From the NCBI RefSeq assembly GCF_000340215.1, contig NW_006921532.1, positions 11,131,318 through 11,195,317 on the forward strand: DNA of 64,000 nucleotides. Direction: 5' to 3'. Under the pieces are notes generated by a model. The model was not told the DNA's origin, did no database searches, and saw only the letters and a list, made by a program, of their open reading frames with translations. This DNA comes from Pseudocercospora fijiensis CIRAD86. Lineage: Eukaryota; Ascomycota; Dothideomycetes; Mycosphaerellales; Mycosphaerellaceae. Of the stretch, positions 35,423 to 46,292 are shown piece after piece. How positions within the stretch are numbered: the stretch's first letter is position 1; every line of letters starts with the position of its first letter. Position numbers and translations under genes: made by a program.

Positions 35423-36101
35423 TCACCAAGGAAGCTCGAAATTGTCCCTGTGCCAGAACTTGCCAGTCTCTTCAATGCCCTTCTCGAGCACCATCTTCCA
35501 CAGCCCACCCGCCGCAACCTCTGGCTCTACAACACCCGGCATCTTCCATATGTCGGGCTCCAGATTCGTCTTCGTAAATCCAGGATGCAGCACGGTCACG
35601 ATAACCCCCTTATCCTTGAGCCCGACCGACAGTGGCTTGAAGAAGCTGTTCACTGCCGTCTTGGAGGCTCGGTATGCGTAGTATCCGCCTGAAGTGTTGT
35701 CGACAATCGAGCCAACCCTTGAAGATACTACCGATAGGCGACGGGGCTCTGGTGCAGCCAAGATGTTCGGCAGCAGCGCTTGTGTAAGGAGAAATGGACC
35801 ATAAGTAAACTGCTTTTCTATTGTTTGCAGATTGATATGGACATCATCCGGCGCAGAGCATACCGGCAATGTTGAGCAGAGCATCAATCGGTTCTTCTCC
35901 AATGGATTTCTTGAACTCATGGATTGACTCAGGATTCGTCACATCCAAGCGCGCAATCTTGCAACTGGGACCCTCAAGGGACTTCAGCTTATCACCAAGT
36001 ACAATATCCAACGCATAGACCTTCCATCCATCTTCCAACGCAATCTTGGCCATCGCATGCGCAATGCCGCTATTGCAGCCTGTCATCACGGCGATAGGCA
36101 T
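35423..36101 (-). CDS. Short-chain dehydrogenase, atypical
   Basis: SDR-fold oxidoreductase, 210 aa if spliced as 36101-35864 and 35817-35423 (46-bp intron, GTATGC...ATAG). The nucleotide loop is VMTGCNSGIAHAMA, and IDALLNIAG is the NNAG equivalent. The active-site Ser is in SVVSSRVGS and Tyr/Lys in YYAYRASKTAVNSF. The second exon continues GVIVTVLHPGFTKTNLEPD. The sequence called intron is also open in the frame of exon 2 and could be coding after a frameshift. The FxVNxxGP segment that carries the catalytic Asn in this family reads only KQFTYGPF, so the Asn appears to be missing. The gene may be decaying or the exon structure may be different. Confidence 0.62.
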
Positions 36102-36372
36102 CTTTGGAAAAGACTGGCAGCGGTTGAGGAAGGCGTGATGCCGTGGTACAGTGGAAGGGCTCGAGATGTAGGCCTCAATTGCAGAAGTTGAATGCTGACA
36201 CAAGAGGTCACAGTGAATGGGCTACAATGAGTCCAAGTATGCGCTGGCAGATGATAAATCAAACGCGGCGTTGAAGCTCGTCAGCACACCAGCTCGCGGC
36301 TTCCTTCGCGTGCTTGGTAAATCACGACGTCTCGCCATGCAATCCTTCGACACCTGCAAACCAGCGAAATGA

Positions 36373-37563
36373 CTACCAAAAGGGAATCTCCGGCACTTCG
36401 AGCCCCTGAGCTTCCTCGTAGCCCTCCAGCCGAACAAACGGTCCCTTATTCTCTAATCCAACGGCATCCATCTGAGGCACCATCTCATTGACTTTGGCCT
36501 GCAGATAGTCCGCCTTCTCCAAATCAAACGTCTCCCATCCAACTTCCCACCACAGTCGCTGCTCAGCAATCATATCCTCCTCCGTACGAGCCAGAGCACG
36601 GAAATTGTGCTTTCGGTCCATACTCTCCAGACACAGACTTTGGACTTGTGTGGCGGAAAATCTCATCTCGTCGATGTGGAAGGCGAAGCTTCGCTTGGCC
36701 AAGACTACTTCGATGCGTATGCCGAGAGGGACGTGCGCTCGAAAAGAGGGAGCCTTTTGGTCGGTTTCAATTGACATGATGAAATTTTTGATATGGGCCA
36801 AGGAGGTTGTCTCGCTTTCGAGACCAAGTTCGACGATAAGGAAGCGGGCGTCCCAGACGTGGACGGGAAAATGCGACAGTGCTTCTCCGACAATACGGTC
36901 TAACTTCTTAATGGAGTACGCAGACTTACGGGAAGCATCGACTGTGAGCTTAAGTAGGACGCCAGCCGTGTCGCGAACGAAGATGTCGTAGCGAGTATCG
37001 GTCTCCAGCTCCGGTGTTTCTTGGCCACGAGCGAGATGTATGAGAGACGTGGCATCTGTGGTGGAAGTCGTCAGACGATTAAGGAAGTCAGACTTGAGGA
37101 AGTCGGCGTTCTTTCTGAAGCTGGCTTGGAGATCGGATGGATCGTGGACGCGGTATGTCAACTTCTTCCAGTCCTGCTCATCGTATCGCATCAGGATGGT
37201 CCCGAACTGCGCCATGAGCTTCACTGGGCCAGCCTCACTGTCAATCTCGTCTTCCTCTAGCATGCGCTGTCTCTCCTTCTCCTTCTCCAGCGCCACTCCG
37301 AAGGGATGCTTTGGAGACGTGAGCTTTTTGGATGCCGATAGATGTGGTAGACTGGGCGGCAGGCCTTGAGCGACAGCAGGAGCTACGTCCTGCTCAGATG
37401 GCGCGACTGATGGTGCTGGGACTGAAGTGGGTGCCTTCTGTGACATGGCTTCTTCGCGCTTCTGCGCTCTCTTCGACTTGGTTGGTGGTACGGGGTCTGG
37501 CAGCTCCAGTTGTGCGACGACCTTCCTGCCTGCCGGCTTGATTTGAGTCTTCTTTTTGGCCAT
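36373..37563 (-). CDS. Conserved fungal protein of unknown function (396 aa)
   Basis: Single-exon ORF starting at ATG 37563 (MAKKKTQIKPAGRK), 396 aa. The first 130 residues are Lys/Pro/Ala-rich and likely disordered, with nuclear-localisation-like basic clusters (KSKRAQKREEAM). The folded part from about residue 130 contains GTILMRYDEQDWKKLTYRVH, DTRYDIFVRDTAGVLLKLTV, and VPLGIRIEVVLAKRSFAFHI, an alternation typical of a mixed alpha/beta domain. It ends LEVPEIPFW. I do not recognise the family. It is divergent from the gene at 37802, with 238 bp between start codons, so the two probably share a promoter. Confidence 0.75.
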   Translation of the reverse strand: MAKKKTQIKPAGRKVVAQLELPDPVPPTKSKRAQKREEAMSQKAPTSVPAPSVAPSEQDVAPAVAQGLPPSLPHLSASKKLTSPKHPFGVALEKEKERQRMLEEDEIDSEAGPVKLMAQFGTILMRYDEQDWKKLTYRVHDPSDLQASFRKNADFLKSDFLNRLTTSTTDATSLIHLARGQETPELETDTRYDIFVRDTAGVLLKLTVDASRKSAYSIKKLDRIVGEALSHFPVHVWDARFLIVELGLESETTSLAHIKNFIMSIETDQKAPSFRAHVPLGIRIEVVLAKRSFAFHIDEMRFSATQVQSLCLESMDRKHNFRALARTEEDMIAEQRLWWEVGWETFDLEKADYLQAKVNEMVPQMDAVGLENKGPFVRLEGYEEAQGLEVPEIPFW

Positions 37564-37801
37564 ACCGAAGCGTTGTTGATGTGAACCAACGTCGACTGCG
37601 ATGTCCAATGTCCTGCTTGCTCGAAAATCTTCTGGGTGGGTCTTGTCGCCTCCAGCTCGGCCTCGAAACGCTCCTGCAGCTGCAGCTTCGCTTCCACGTC
37701 ACTTTTGCTCCCAAACTACATCACAAACTGATTTTTCAACTCCATCACCAACCAGTCGCTTGTTCAGAAGTAAAGCCTGCCATCACGGTTGCATCGCAAG
37801 C

Positions 37802-39862
37802 ATGTCGACATATTTTCACAGCTCACTCTACGCCTTCAGCGAACAGGCCCGAGAGAGAATCTGGCAAGAGTTCGTCACCACAGTCCGCGATGTTCCCGTC
37901 GACTGCTGCTACAACGCCGACACCGACACCTTCGAGATCAGATGTCCCTCAATGAAAGGACCGGACGCCAACGAAGTCCTTTCCCAGATTATCAAGCGCC
38001 GTATAGACGAGTACGAAGAGGCCGAAGAGCAAAGTGGCGTGAGCAGATGACCCGCCTCACGAATATTTCTCGTACTGACTCAGATGTAGGACAACGACGA
38101 TCTCATTCGATTCGCCGATAGCAAATTCGATGCTCTTGACAACTTTGTCGAGAGCAATCCAGACCACCCCAGGCAATCACGACCTTCTGAAGCCCGCCCA
38201 GTCGCCCGCAGCCACATTATTATCGCCAATGTAGAGCTGCTGAAGGTCTTTCGACTGCGTGACTTGGACGAGTTTGGCCTTCTGGAGCGCACTTTGGCTC
38301 CTGTCACCAAGAAGATGGAGAGCCTGTTCGCCTCCGGTGTGACTTGCAGAGCCGCTCGGTATGGTGAAGCAAAATACCATTTTCGAGCCGGAACATTTTG
38401 CTAACTTCGTTTTCGTCTTAGCTTCGACGCCAATGATGGTCACGTCTTCAATGGCCGTACTGGTAAGAACAAGCTGATTACCAACGGCAGTCCAGTACAA
38501 GGCGCACCATTACAGCTGCCCGCGTTCGGGACACTTAGCGACGACCGGATGATGAGCAACGAGCCAGCTGAGAGCATCGCGGGCGATCAATGGCAGATGG
38601 AGGACGCTGGCGAGAATGTCAGTGTGAACAAGTGGCTCCAAGGCGTTGGAAGAACGATGGACTCTCAGATCAATCCATTCGTGGAGAGACCAGACGTGCC
38701 GAAGGACACCAAGCAGATGCTGGCCAAAGAGCAGACCCATGCCACTAGTCGAGCAAGAGTTCCAAAGGGCGCCAATGTCGTTTCCAGCGACCTCGACGAT
38801 TCTGACGAAGAAGAGGACGAGTCGCCTGTTGCTGACTTCAGTGACTTCCTGGCCTCAAATCGTCCCGCCCAAGCCGCGCAGGCCAGTCAGGAGTCGGATG
38901 ATAATAATAGTGAGGCGAGCGACAAGACTGAGACGGGCCCATCTTTCGCATCTCTGCTTCCTGGTGGCAAAGTTAGTCCTCGAAAGCGGCGCGATTCTGG
39001 AGACTGGAGTGCTGTTATCCAGCAGCCCAGTCAGGCTGGGTCAGCGCAGAGCTTTCGTTTGCAAAATTTGCAGCAAGCTAGCCCCCTCAAGGCCTCTCCG
39101 ATAATCGATGGCCAGTGGGGCGACTATGGCGGCAGGTACGCCGCTCGTGACAAGATTGGCCTTAAAGGCAACGCAGATGCCATCGTGGACTGGGACAGGG
39201 ACAATTATCAGCCAGACCAGGATCAGGTGCAGCGGCATGCGCGGAGGAAGCCATTAGCAATTCGTGGTGCGACACCTTCGGTAGCCTCGACACCGGTCAG
39301 CATCAGTGGAGAGTCCAGAGAGACCGGACGAGGTACGGCAGCATGGAGCGCGCACTCGACTTCAGCATCGATGTCAGAGGCATCCTCGACTGTGGCTACC
39401 AAGCCCATCAGACGCTATGCGGACTGGGATCCCAGTGAAGCAGAATGGAAGAATGTGGCTACACCCGCAACGACAAACGCCGACCCAAAGATCAAGCTTA
39501 TCGACGATAGAGCAGTCCCGTCCTCCACGCCGATGAAGCCGCCACCTGGCTATCTCCACCAAAAGCCCACTGCGCAGGTGCGTGTGACGAATCCAGACTC
39601 GAGTGGCAGACTCGTCGACTTCGAAGAGAATATCATGGATAAGGAGTGGGAAAATGTGAGGCCCTCGGTGTTCAAGACGACTTCACGCTCTCGTGCTACT
39701 CTCGCTCCGACTCGAGCCTCGACCAACGGCACTTATGCGTCGACTGCAGCAGTGCATGAAGTTGCTCCGAACCCGAGCAGCGCAAGTGATCTGCCCCCTC
39801 CTCGAAAACTCCAGCTTCCTAGCGACTACACACGCCGCATCACGACTAAGTCGAAGAAGTGA
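37802..39862 (+). CDS. Conserved fungal protein of unknown function, three exons, disordered C-terminus
   Basis: Exons are 37802-38038, 38090-38358 and 38422-39862, total 648 aa. Introns of 51 bp (GTGAGC, branch CTGAC) and 63 bp (GTATGG, branch CTAAC) preserve the frame. The N-terminal 200 residues look folded, containing WQEFVTTVRDVPVDCCYNAD, SHIIIANVELLKVFRLRDLD and TLAPVTKKMESLFASGVTCR. GHVFNGRTGKNKLITNG follows. The remaining 400 residues are low complexity: an acidic Asp/Glu cluster (DLDDSDEEEDES), many Ser/Ala/Pro, and a basic Cys-free tail (PPPRKLQLPSDYTRR). I cannot name the family. A nuclear role is possible given the acidic and basic tracts. Confidence 0.7.
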
Positions 39863-40502
39863 GGCAAACGATAGCTCGCATGCAGCCTTGCGTGAAGCTG
39901 CGTCTTAAACGCGAGCAGTGCAAGTAATCTCCATCCTCCTCAAAAGCTTCAGCTTCCCGCCGCACCACGACCAAACCCAAGAAGTGACGGAGAAAAACGG
40001 AAATGCCAGCGGAAAAAGTCACCAGTGTCCGAGAGAAAGAGAAAGTGAGAAAGCCAGCTCGTTTCTTTCTGTTTTGTTCATACCTCTGTACAGTACAGTT
40101 CGCATCATGACCGAAGTGTTCGAGTCAAGATTCTACGATCTACGCAGAGTAATGGTAGTCGAGAAAATGGAAAGCCCATACCATATGTCAGGATGCCTGA
40201 TGTGAATTTCGTGCTTCAGCCTGTTGATCTGAGAGCCTTTCCAGTCTCGAAGTTCATTCCATTCCGGTTCCTGTATATCCCAATTCCCATCCTAAAGAAG
40301 CAGCAGCAGCAGCAAGTTTCATGATTGCCGCTTCGCTTCCCTTTGCTCAATGCATGCATGCATGCATGCCATGCTCTCTTTCGGTATTCTGTCTTGCTTG
40401 TTTTTTGGGGTATCCTGCGCATACGCCAACGCTAATCAAACCAACCATCATGACTTTGAAAAATACGAAAGAAAAAGGTCGTTGCTCCCTCCAATCCTCC
40501 TC
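39863..40502. other. Convergent 3' intergenic region
   Basis: 640 bp. Contains a short AGC run (about 40300-40315) and iterated GCAT (40351-40370). No gene is recognised. Confidence 0.45.
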
Positions 40503-41710
40503 CTACTCCTTCTCCTTCGTCCCTTCTTCTTCTTCTTCTTCTTCATCACCTGCACCACTCTCATCCAAACTCGTATTCCGTTTCACATTCATCACCCACC
40601 GCATATCATTCACAACCTTATCCATCTCGACACTCAACTTCCTACTCCTCTCCGTCTCCTCCCTCCTCTCGCACTCCACAAGTTGCAATCTCTCTTCGCG
40701 AGCTTTAGAGATCTCTTCCCACTTCGCGACCATTTCCTGCTGGAGAGCTTTGCCTCGCTCGATTTCTTGATGTTGCTGCTCATGCACGACATTCAATTTC
40801 AGCATGGTTGCTTTATCTTCCTCTAGGACTTTTTGTAGCCTTTTCACTTCAGGTTCGAGCTCTTTCTCGATTCGGAATTTTTGCGCGCTGACTCTGCTGT
40901 CGTACATTTTTTTCGTTTGCCTGATGGTGGTTTTGAGGACGTCGTTTTCGGCTTCGACTTGGAGTCTTCTCTCTTTGTGCTCGCCGACTTCGCGGTCCTT
41001 GTCGTGAATGGCTGCATCTCGCTCGGCTGATAATCGTTGGGCAAGTTTTTCGAACTTTTCCCGGCGCTCTCTTTCAACTACAAGTTCCTCCTTTGTGTCC
41101 GTAAGCTGGCGATCTCTGCGAACAAGCAAGGCATGGTCCACGCCCCTAGCATGGCTGAGGTTCTCGTTTTCGGATTCAAGAGCTTCTATTCGTGGCTTGT
41201 ACATTTCCATGTTGCGCTGAAGTTCTTCTGCTCTCGTGATCTGCTCGCGCAACTCGCGCTTCAGGCGGTCATTGTCTGACATCAGCTTCTCGATGACTCT
41301 GCCTGATTTCCCGCCGGTAGTGGCATGGCCCACAGCTGAACTCCACTGTGCTTGGTCTGTGTTTGGAGATTGAGTCGGTGGTGAAGTGAGGGGGTGCTGG
41401 ACCTCTCCATTTGAGGTATGCTGGCCATTGGTCGCAGGTGATGATGCGCCATTGGAGACTGAGGAGGGCAGCTTCGTGTAGTCACTGCTGCCGATTCGAC
41501 GTGACGCGCCGTTCTGTACTGGCGTCAGGTACGAGTTGTTGTTGACAGGCGTCGGCGAAGAAGAGTTGTTCGGCGAAGTGCCGAAAAGCGAGCCGCCATT
41601 CATAGCCAATTCTGGGAGCGTTGGCGACGTGGGCGAAACTGGCGAGGAGGGAAGTTCACGTTCGTGGTGATTCTTGTTTGGCGATTGCCTAAGAGCCGCG
41701 AGCGAGCGGC
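40503..41710 (-). CDS. She3-like (SWI5-dependent HO expression 3 type) coiled-coil protein, 5' end unresolved
   Basis: C-terminal part of a coiled-coil protein resembling fungal She3, a myosin V/mRNA adaptor. The region GKSGRVIEKLMSDNDRLKRE followed by long heptads (TRAEELQRNMEMYKPRIEAL and onward) is the signature; the tail is acidic (DEEEEEEEGTKEKE). The open frame extends to 42059 without an ATG. The part beyond 41880 is transposon sequence, so it cannot be the native N-terminus. A splice acceptor with branch GCTAAT lies at 41711 (TTTCACAG), so the exon may start at 41710, with upstream exons unknown. The first in-frame ATG is at 41603. Between 41710 and 41880 the frame encodes hydrophobic segments (ATCLPAIIVTSLP, VVVSCFVYVQLANT) that may be coding or chance. 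Confidence 0.6.
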
Positions 41711-41871
41711 CTGTGAAAGCAAGCGTATTAGCGAGTTGAACATAAACAAAACACGAGACGACAACGGCATGTAGAACTCCGGTCCAGGATGCAGTCAGAC
41801 TCCAATAATTTTCCGGAAGGCTCGTGACAATAATGGCAGGCAGGCAAGTCGCGAAGGCAAAAGCAGTGGCA

Positions 41872-42501
41872 GTCGGGTCGCCTCGCCACTTCCCCGAGCC
41901 CCAGCTACCCGCCCGAGCCCCAGTAATACAGTGGATTATGGAATCCGCTGTTCCTAACAAAATTGCGTAGGGAAGCGATTTCCGGATCCCCGCAACCACT
42001 ACCGACCGGGCAACCACTTCTATACTGCTGCTAGCTATGAAGCCAAAGTTTGTTAGCAAACCAGTGGTATAGCAAAATTCAAGGTGTTGTTAGTTGCTAT
42101 CTACTCAGGTCTAAACGGATTACGACCTGCAGCCTTGTAGCCACGTGATGCTACATATGCTGGCTTATATTGGTCCCTTATTTGCTGACTAGCCTGCTAC
42201 TGCATATAATACTGCTACTGAGTGAACTGATGGTGCTATTGTTGCAGCACCTAGTAGTGAAGTGGCCGTCCTGTTAGCTGTATGAGCGACTATTGTTGTT
42301 GTTGTTGCTGCTGGTACTGGTAGTGCAGGCGCGACTTCCTAGCCTCCTAGGTGACGCGCTCCGCGCCACCAACCAAGAATGGATATGATATGTAATAGGT
42401 AGAAACGCCACGTAATCTCATTCAGGCCGATTCTATATTGGTATATCTACTGGGGCTCGGGCGGGTAGCTGGGGCTCGGGGAAGTGGCGAGGGTCGGGTC
42501 G
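41872..42501. mobile_element. Mutator-like MITE, 45-bp perfect terminal inverted repeats and 9-bp target duplication
   Basis: The element spans 41881-42492 (612 bp). The left end 41881-41925 begins CCTCGCCACTTCCCCGAGCC. Its exact reverse complement is 42448-42492, ending GGGGAAGTGGCGAGG. Both flanks carry GTCGGGTCG, at 41872-41880 and 42493-42501, a 9-bp target-site duplication. Sequence inside the ends is also partly similar, suggesting longer imperfect terminal repeats. A 9-bp duplication with long terminal repeats is typical of Mutator-like (MULE) transposons. The interior (522 bp) has no transposase; it includes a GTT/GCT run near 42293 and stop-rich Gln-type codons on the minus strand. 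It lies 170 bp upstream of the She3-like exon boundary. Confidence 0.9.
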
Positions 42502-43659
42502 GTACGACTCTGGCAAGAATGATAAACATTGGTCGCGGATCCCGGTTGTTCATCGTCATTCTGTCCAGGATGTTGCCGGCTGGAGTGGACATGGACCGCT
42601 GTGTTCAGACAAAGCATTGCGACGGATCCAGCAAATCGGATAAGGTTAGACACTGAGAGCATATGTAGACACATGGATAGACCTGCTTGAAGAACGCTGC
42701 TTGTGTAGAAAAGACAGGTTGGAAGTGGTGGACGTACTCTTTACAACTAGATCGTTCAAGTGATTAGCATCGATATCCATGTGTTTCACCGCCAAGATCA
42801 TGTCTCTTCTCGGCGATGGAATGGATACTTGATGCTCACGCGTGTGAACTTTCTTCATCTCTCTCTTCTCGCATCGCCGTGCTGTGTACGTTGTCAGTAT
42901 GTGGTGTCAGCCTGATGTGTATCATAGAGTCAAGATACCTTTCGCGATGGTGTGAGAAAGAGAAGCTGTGAGATGCGCAAGACGCGAACTGAAGCTCAGC
43001 GTGGACCCTGATGAACCTTGTTGCTGCCGCACGGGCCGGGCCGCCGGCGCTACCGTCAGCACGGTAACAGTAGCCGCCAGCAAGATCTTTGTTCTCGAAT
43101 TCGAGAAGCAGTTTAAAGCAGGCCAATACGAATACAACAGATGCGCGCATACATTGGTAGAAATATCGCGTGCTACTTTCACTTCTCGCACGTCTTTCTT
43201 GATCTCCATCTGAAGCCATCCAGCCCCGCTCACATCGAGTTGGAACTGGGCAGCAAGTCCCTGGTTTCACGAAACGCCTAACCAGCAGTCTAGACGTCGA
43301 TCCTCCATCTTGTCAGGCGTACCTGTTTCGCAGAAGTGCAGAGATCATGCTGCATTTGCTCCTTTCTTGTGCTCCGTCTATTGCGAGTTCCATAATAAAC
43401 GCCATTATGCATCTGCTCCTGAGAAGCGTTGCATATGCCTCTACCCCTTTCCCACGCATCACGCAGAAATCAGAATCCTCCTAGTCGTTACAGTTGCCTC
43501 TGCCTCGTTCTACGTCCTCTTCTTGCACTCTTGTACAGACGCTGCGACTCCATCCAAATTCAACGTCCCACAGCAGCAGCTACTCTAGCACATGGCGCCT
43601 TCTCCAACGCCGCGCTGATGCAAGAGAATTTATGCCAGCCCAACCATCTGTTGTCAAAG
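42502..43659. other. Gene-poor gap between MITE and PTA1
   Basis: About 1.2 kb of normal composition. Open frames on both strands (for example 42836-43270) have no recognisable domains. The right part contains the 3' end of PTA1. Confidence 0.4.
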
Positions 43660-45897
43660 TTACGCCTCCGCTTTTACTTCTGTGCCTGTTTCCTGCTCGA
43701 GCACTGCTGGCCTCCATTTCGCAAGAATCTTCTTGGCGGCCGTCTTCGCATCCCTGTTCTCTCTGAACATCTGCTCCGCAGTATTGATCGCCAGCTCTCT
43801 CACCGGTGGCCGAAACATGACGAGGTAGAGCAGCGTGTTGGTGACAATCTGTACTCGCTCCGGGTCCTCAGCGATCTTCTTGAGTCGATTCAGCAGAGCA
43901 CTGTTGATGGCTGGGACTTCTGAGAGCAGTCTGATCACTATCCGCTGATCCTTGACATCAATATAGGGCATCATGCTATCCAGTAGGCGCAGCACCCAAA
44001 TCCAGTAGTTAGGCAGATCATCTTCGTCAATCGTTTCACCGTCTTCCTCCTTTTGCTTCAGGAGTAAGCGGTCGGAATACCATTCCTCATTCAGCCAAGC
44101 GATGGCAACATCGATTCTGCCTCGGAAGTTATCCATGACATATCTGAGAAGACCTTCTCGAATGCCGTTTGATAAATGTCTCCCTTGTGCTTTCTGCGCC
44201 ATCGAAAGGTCATCACCCTCCTTTTTGACATTTCCATTCTTCTCATCAAGATCAAACGGCGCCCTTGTAGCCAATCTCGTGAGCAAAGTGATCCACACTT
44301 CCCTGTCGTGGCCACTGGCGCTTGTCGCTGCCAGCCGATTAAAGCCATGTTCTATCTGAGTAGGTTTGCCTTTGGTTTTCGCCTCGCGATCGAGGTCTGA
44401 GAGATTGCCGAAAACTCGCATGACAGCAGTCCTGCTATAATCGTCTTTCTCATGTTCAGAGAGGGGCGGTGGTGGAGGTAAGCTGAAAGGACCGACAGCA
44501 ACGTCGTTAGCAATCGCGTCCCTCGGTCTCTGTTCTAGGCGATTCATTACTTGATCTGTGTCGCCGTTGAACCCCATTGACGGGTCATAGTCTTCGTCAT
44601 CCTCCTCTGCGTTTGCGGCATTCGCTTCATTTGCGTGACCCCTGTCGCCAATACCCAGCCATCTCGCTCGGACGACATTGATCGCTTCGTTGATCTTCTG
44701 CTGCGGTACCGCCTGTAACAGCGCAGGTATGAGTTGCACGACTGTAGGCACTGGCAATCGAGTCACATCGAATGTCGCTGACTGTTGGTGATTCGTGAGT
44801 GTCCATATTTGTGCTATCGACACTGGTCCAGGTGGTAGTGGTGGATATGTTGGACCGACGGACTGTTGCAAAGGCGTCGTGCCATTGACAGCTTCCGCAT
44901 CTAATCGCTGCCGTTTCGCATCGTCTAGTCCATCGACGGGCTCGTCGGGTGCAGGTCGCTTGAGCTGATGATTCTCGGAAAACACCTCTATCAGGCTATG
45001 CTTGAGTCGCTCAATGCCTTGCTGCATGCGGCCCGCCAGTGCATGGTTTGAATTCCTTTTGAGGCAGTTGAGAAGAAATGACATCGTAGTTCGGGTCATG
45101 CTCTTGATCGCAATCTTGTCCATCCCACTTATGGGTCTACTGGCCAGCTTGAGAGGGTTGAAGTTGAGAATGGTCATGAGGATCTTGCTCGAGACACTTG
45201 CGCGACGCTGAACCAGGGTGGAAAGAGCGTTCAATGTTGCCGTGACGATCAGCGGATCAGTCAAGTTCTCCTGCAGCACGCCCAGCAGTCTGTCCAGTAA
45301 TCCGGACGCTTCTGCCTCGAGATTGGCGGGCGGTATGACAGGATGATCTCGCGGGACCAGAGAAAGACTGATTTCGTTTTGCTCTTGCCGCCGAGGGTCT
45401 GCAATGAGGCCGGGAGTCTGCGTTTGCACCACAGAAGCCACGAACTTGATGCAGCATATTCGCACACCAGGCACTGCAGTATCCATCCTCCGCAGAATGC
45501 TGCTCTTTATGGCCGCTATCTTGCTCCATGTCTCCTTGTCTGAGGGGTTGCTGACAGTGTGTCTAAAGACGAATGGGTATATGCTCGCGGCACACTGCAC
45601 AGCACTCTTGACCACCGCCGTGTCCTCATCCTCGCCCGCAATGTCCTTTCTGTTGAGATAGCCTTTCAACGTGTCAAGCACAACCAGTGACATTTGCTGC
45701 TTTGCCTCCGCTGTCACCACCTGCGATGCAAAGGTCTCTGCGAGAAAGTCTGCACCCCATCTGCGAAGCTCTAGGTCTGCACCTGGCGCAATGACTTGGA
45801 CGATTCCAGGCACTACTTGGGTGTATAGAGTGTGGTCGCGGAGCACAATATCGCGCGCAGAGTTCAATTGGGTCAAGGTCTCCTTCGGCGACGCCAT
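43660..45897 (-). CDS. PTA1: Symplekin/Pta1, cleavage and polyadenylation factor scaffold
   Basis: Scaffold subunit of the nuclear pre-mRNA 3'-end processing complex (CPF), linking Ssu72 and other factors. Single exon, 745 aa, start at ATG 45897. Symplekin/Pta1 features are an N-terminal HEAT-like region with LTQLNSARDIVLRDHTLYTQ and GVRICCIKFVASVVQTQTPG. Next comes an LDRLLGVLQENLTDPLIVTA block with TLVQRRASVSSKILMTIL. A disordered middle with KRPAPDEPVDGLDDAKRQR and a C-terminal block of helices (VWITLLTRLATRAPFDLDEK, LNEEWYSDRLLLKQKEEDGE) follow. The gene is divergent from COA3. The N-terminal similarity is clear to me; interaction partners are not testable here. Confidence 0.83.
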   Translation of the reverse strand: MASPKETLTQLNSARDIVLRDHTLYTQVVPGIVQVIAPGADLELRRWGADFLAETFASQVVTAEAKQQMSLVVLDTLKGYLNRKDIAGEDEDTAVVKSAVQCAASIYPFVFRHTVSNPSDKETWSKIAAIKSSILRRMDTAVPGVRICCIKFVASVVQTQTPGLIADPRRQEQNEISLSLVPRDHPVIPPANLEAEASGLLDRLLGVLQENLTDPLIVTATLNALSTLVQRRASVSSKILMTILNFNPLKLASRPISGMDKIAIKSMTRTTMSFLLNCLKRNSNHALAGRMQQGIERLKHSLIEVFSENHQLKRPAPDEPVDGLDDAKRQRLDAEAVNGTTPLQQSVGPTYPPLPPGPVSIAQIWTLTNHQQSATFDVTRLPVPTVVQLIPALLQAVPQQKINEAINVVRARWLGIGDRGHANEANAANAEEDDEDYDPSMGFNGDTDQVMNRLEQRPRDAIANDVAVGPFSLPPPPPLSEHEKDDYSRTAVMRVFGNLSDLDREAKTKGKPTQIEHGFNRLAATSASGHDREVWITLLTRLATRAPFDLDEKNGNVKKEGDDLSMAQKAQGRHLSNGIREGLLRYVMDNFRGRIDVAIAWLNEEWYSDRLLLKQKEEDGETIDEDDLPNYWIWVLRLLDSMMPYIDVKDQRIVIRLLSEVPAINSALLNRLKKIAEDPERVQIVTNTLLYLVMFRPPVRELAINTAEQMFRENRDAKTAAKKILAKWRPAVLEQETGTEVKAEA

Positions 45898-46292
45898 TGG
45901 TGACAGCAGAGCGCGCCGCAAAGGGCGGGCTCACCCTCGAGGTGGTGAAGAGCAGGTCACGAGGCAGAGGCAGGGAACAAAAGCAGCTATGTTATCTACA
46001 ATGCTCAGTCCAGTAGGGCGCGGGTGCAGTTCAGCGCTCTTTGCGCCTGGTCATCGCCGGTGAAGATGATGTCGTCGGTGGGCGAGGTGAGGGTCAATGG
46101 CACGCGCAGAAGTGTCGAAGTCGTGTTGAAGGCGGAAGTCAGTGTTGTCGTGAAGTGACGATGACAAAGTTGAGTTCCGCGGCCGCGGCCAAGATTGCGA
46201 CAGCCTGGTCATCGTTCTTGGCGCTGTCAAAGAACTTGAAAGAAGTGCATGTGAAACCTTCACTCGACCAACTCACAGTCCAGCTCGTCAAG
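45898..46292. promoter_or_regulatory. Divergent promoter between PTA1 and COA3
   Basis: 395 bp between divergent start codons. A plus-strand frame continues into COA3's first exon, so a longer N-terminus cannot be fully ruled out. Confidence 0.45.

Noticed and set aside
41881..42059. Native transmembrane N-terminus of the She3-like protein
   Set aside because: This segment lies inside the MITE (it includes its terminal repeat) and begins without an ATG.
42836..43270. Minus-strand ORF of 144 codons
   Set aside because: No domain, unusual composition, and overlapping frames on the other strand are equally long.
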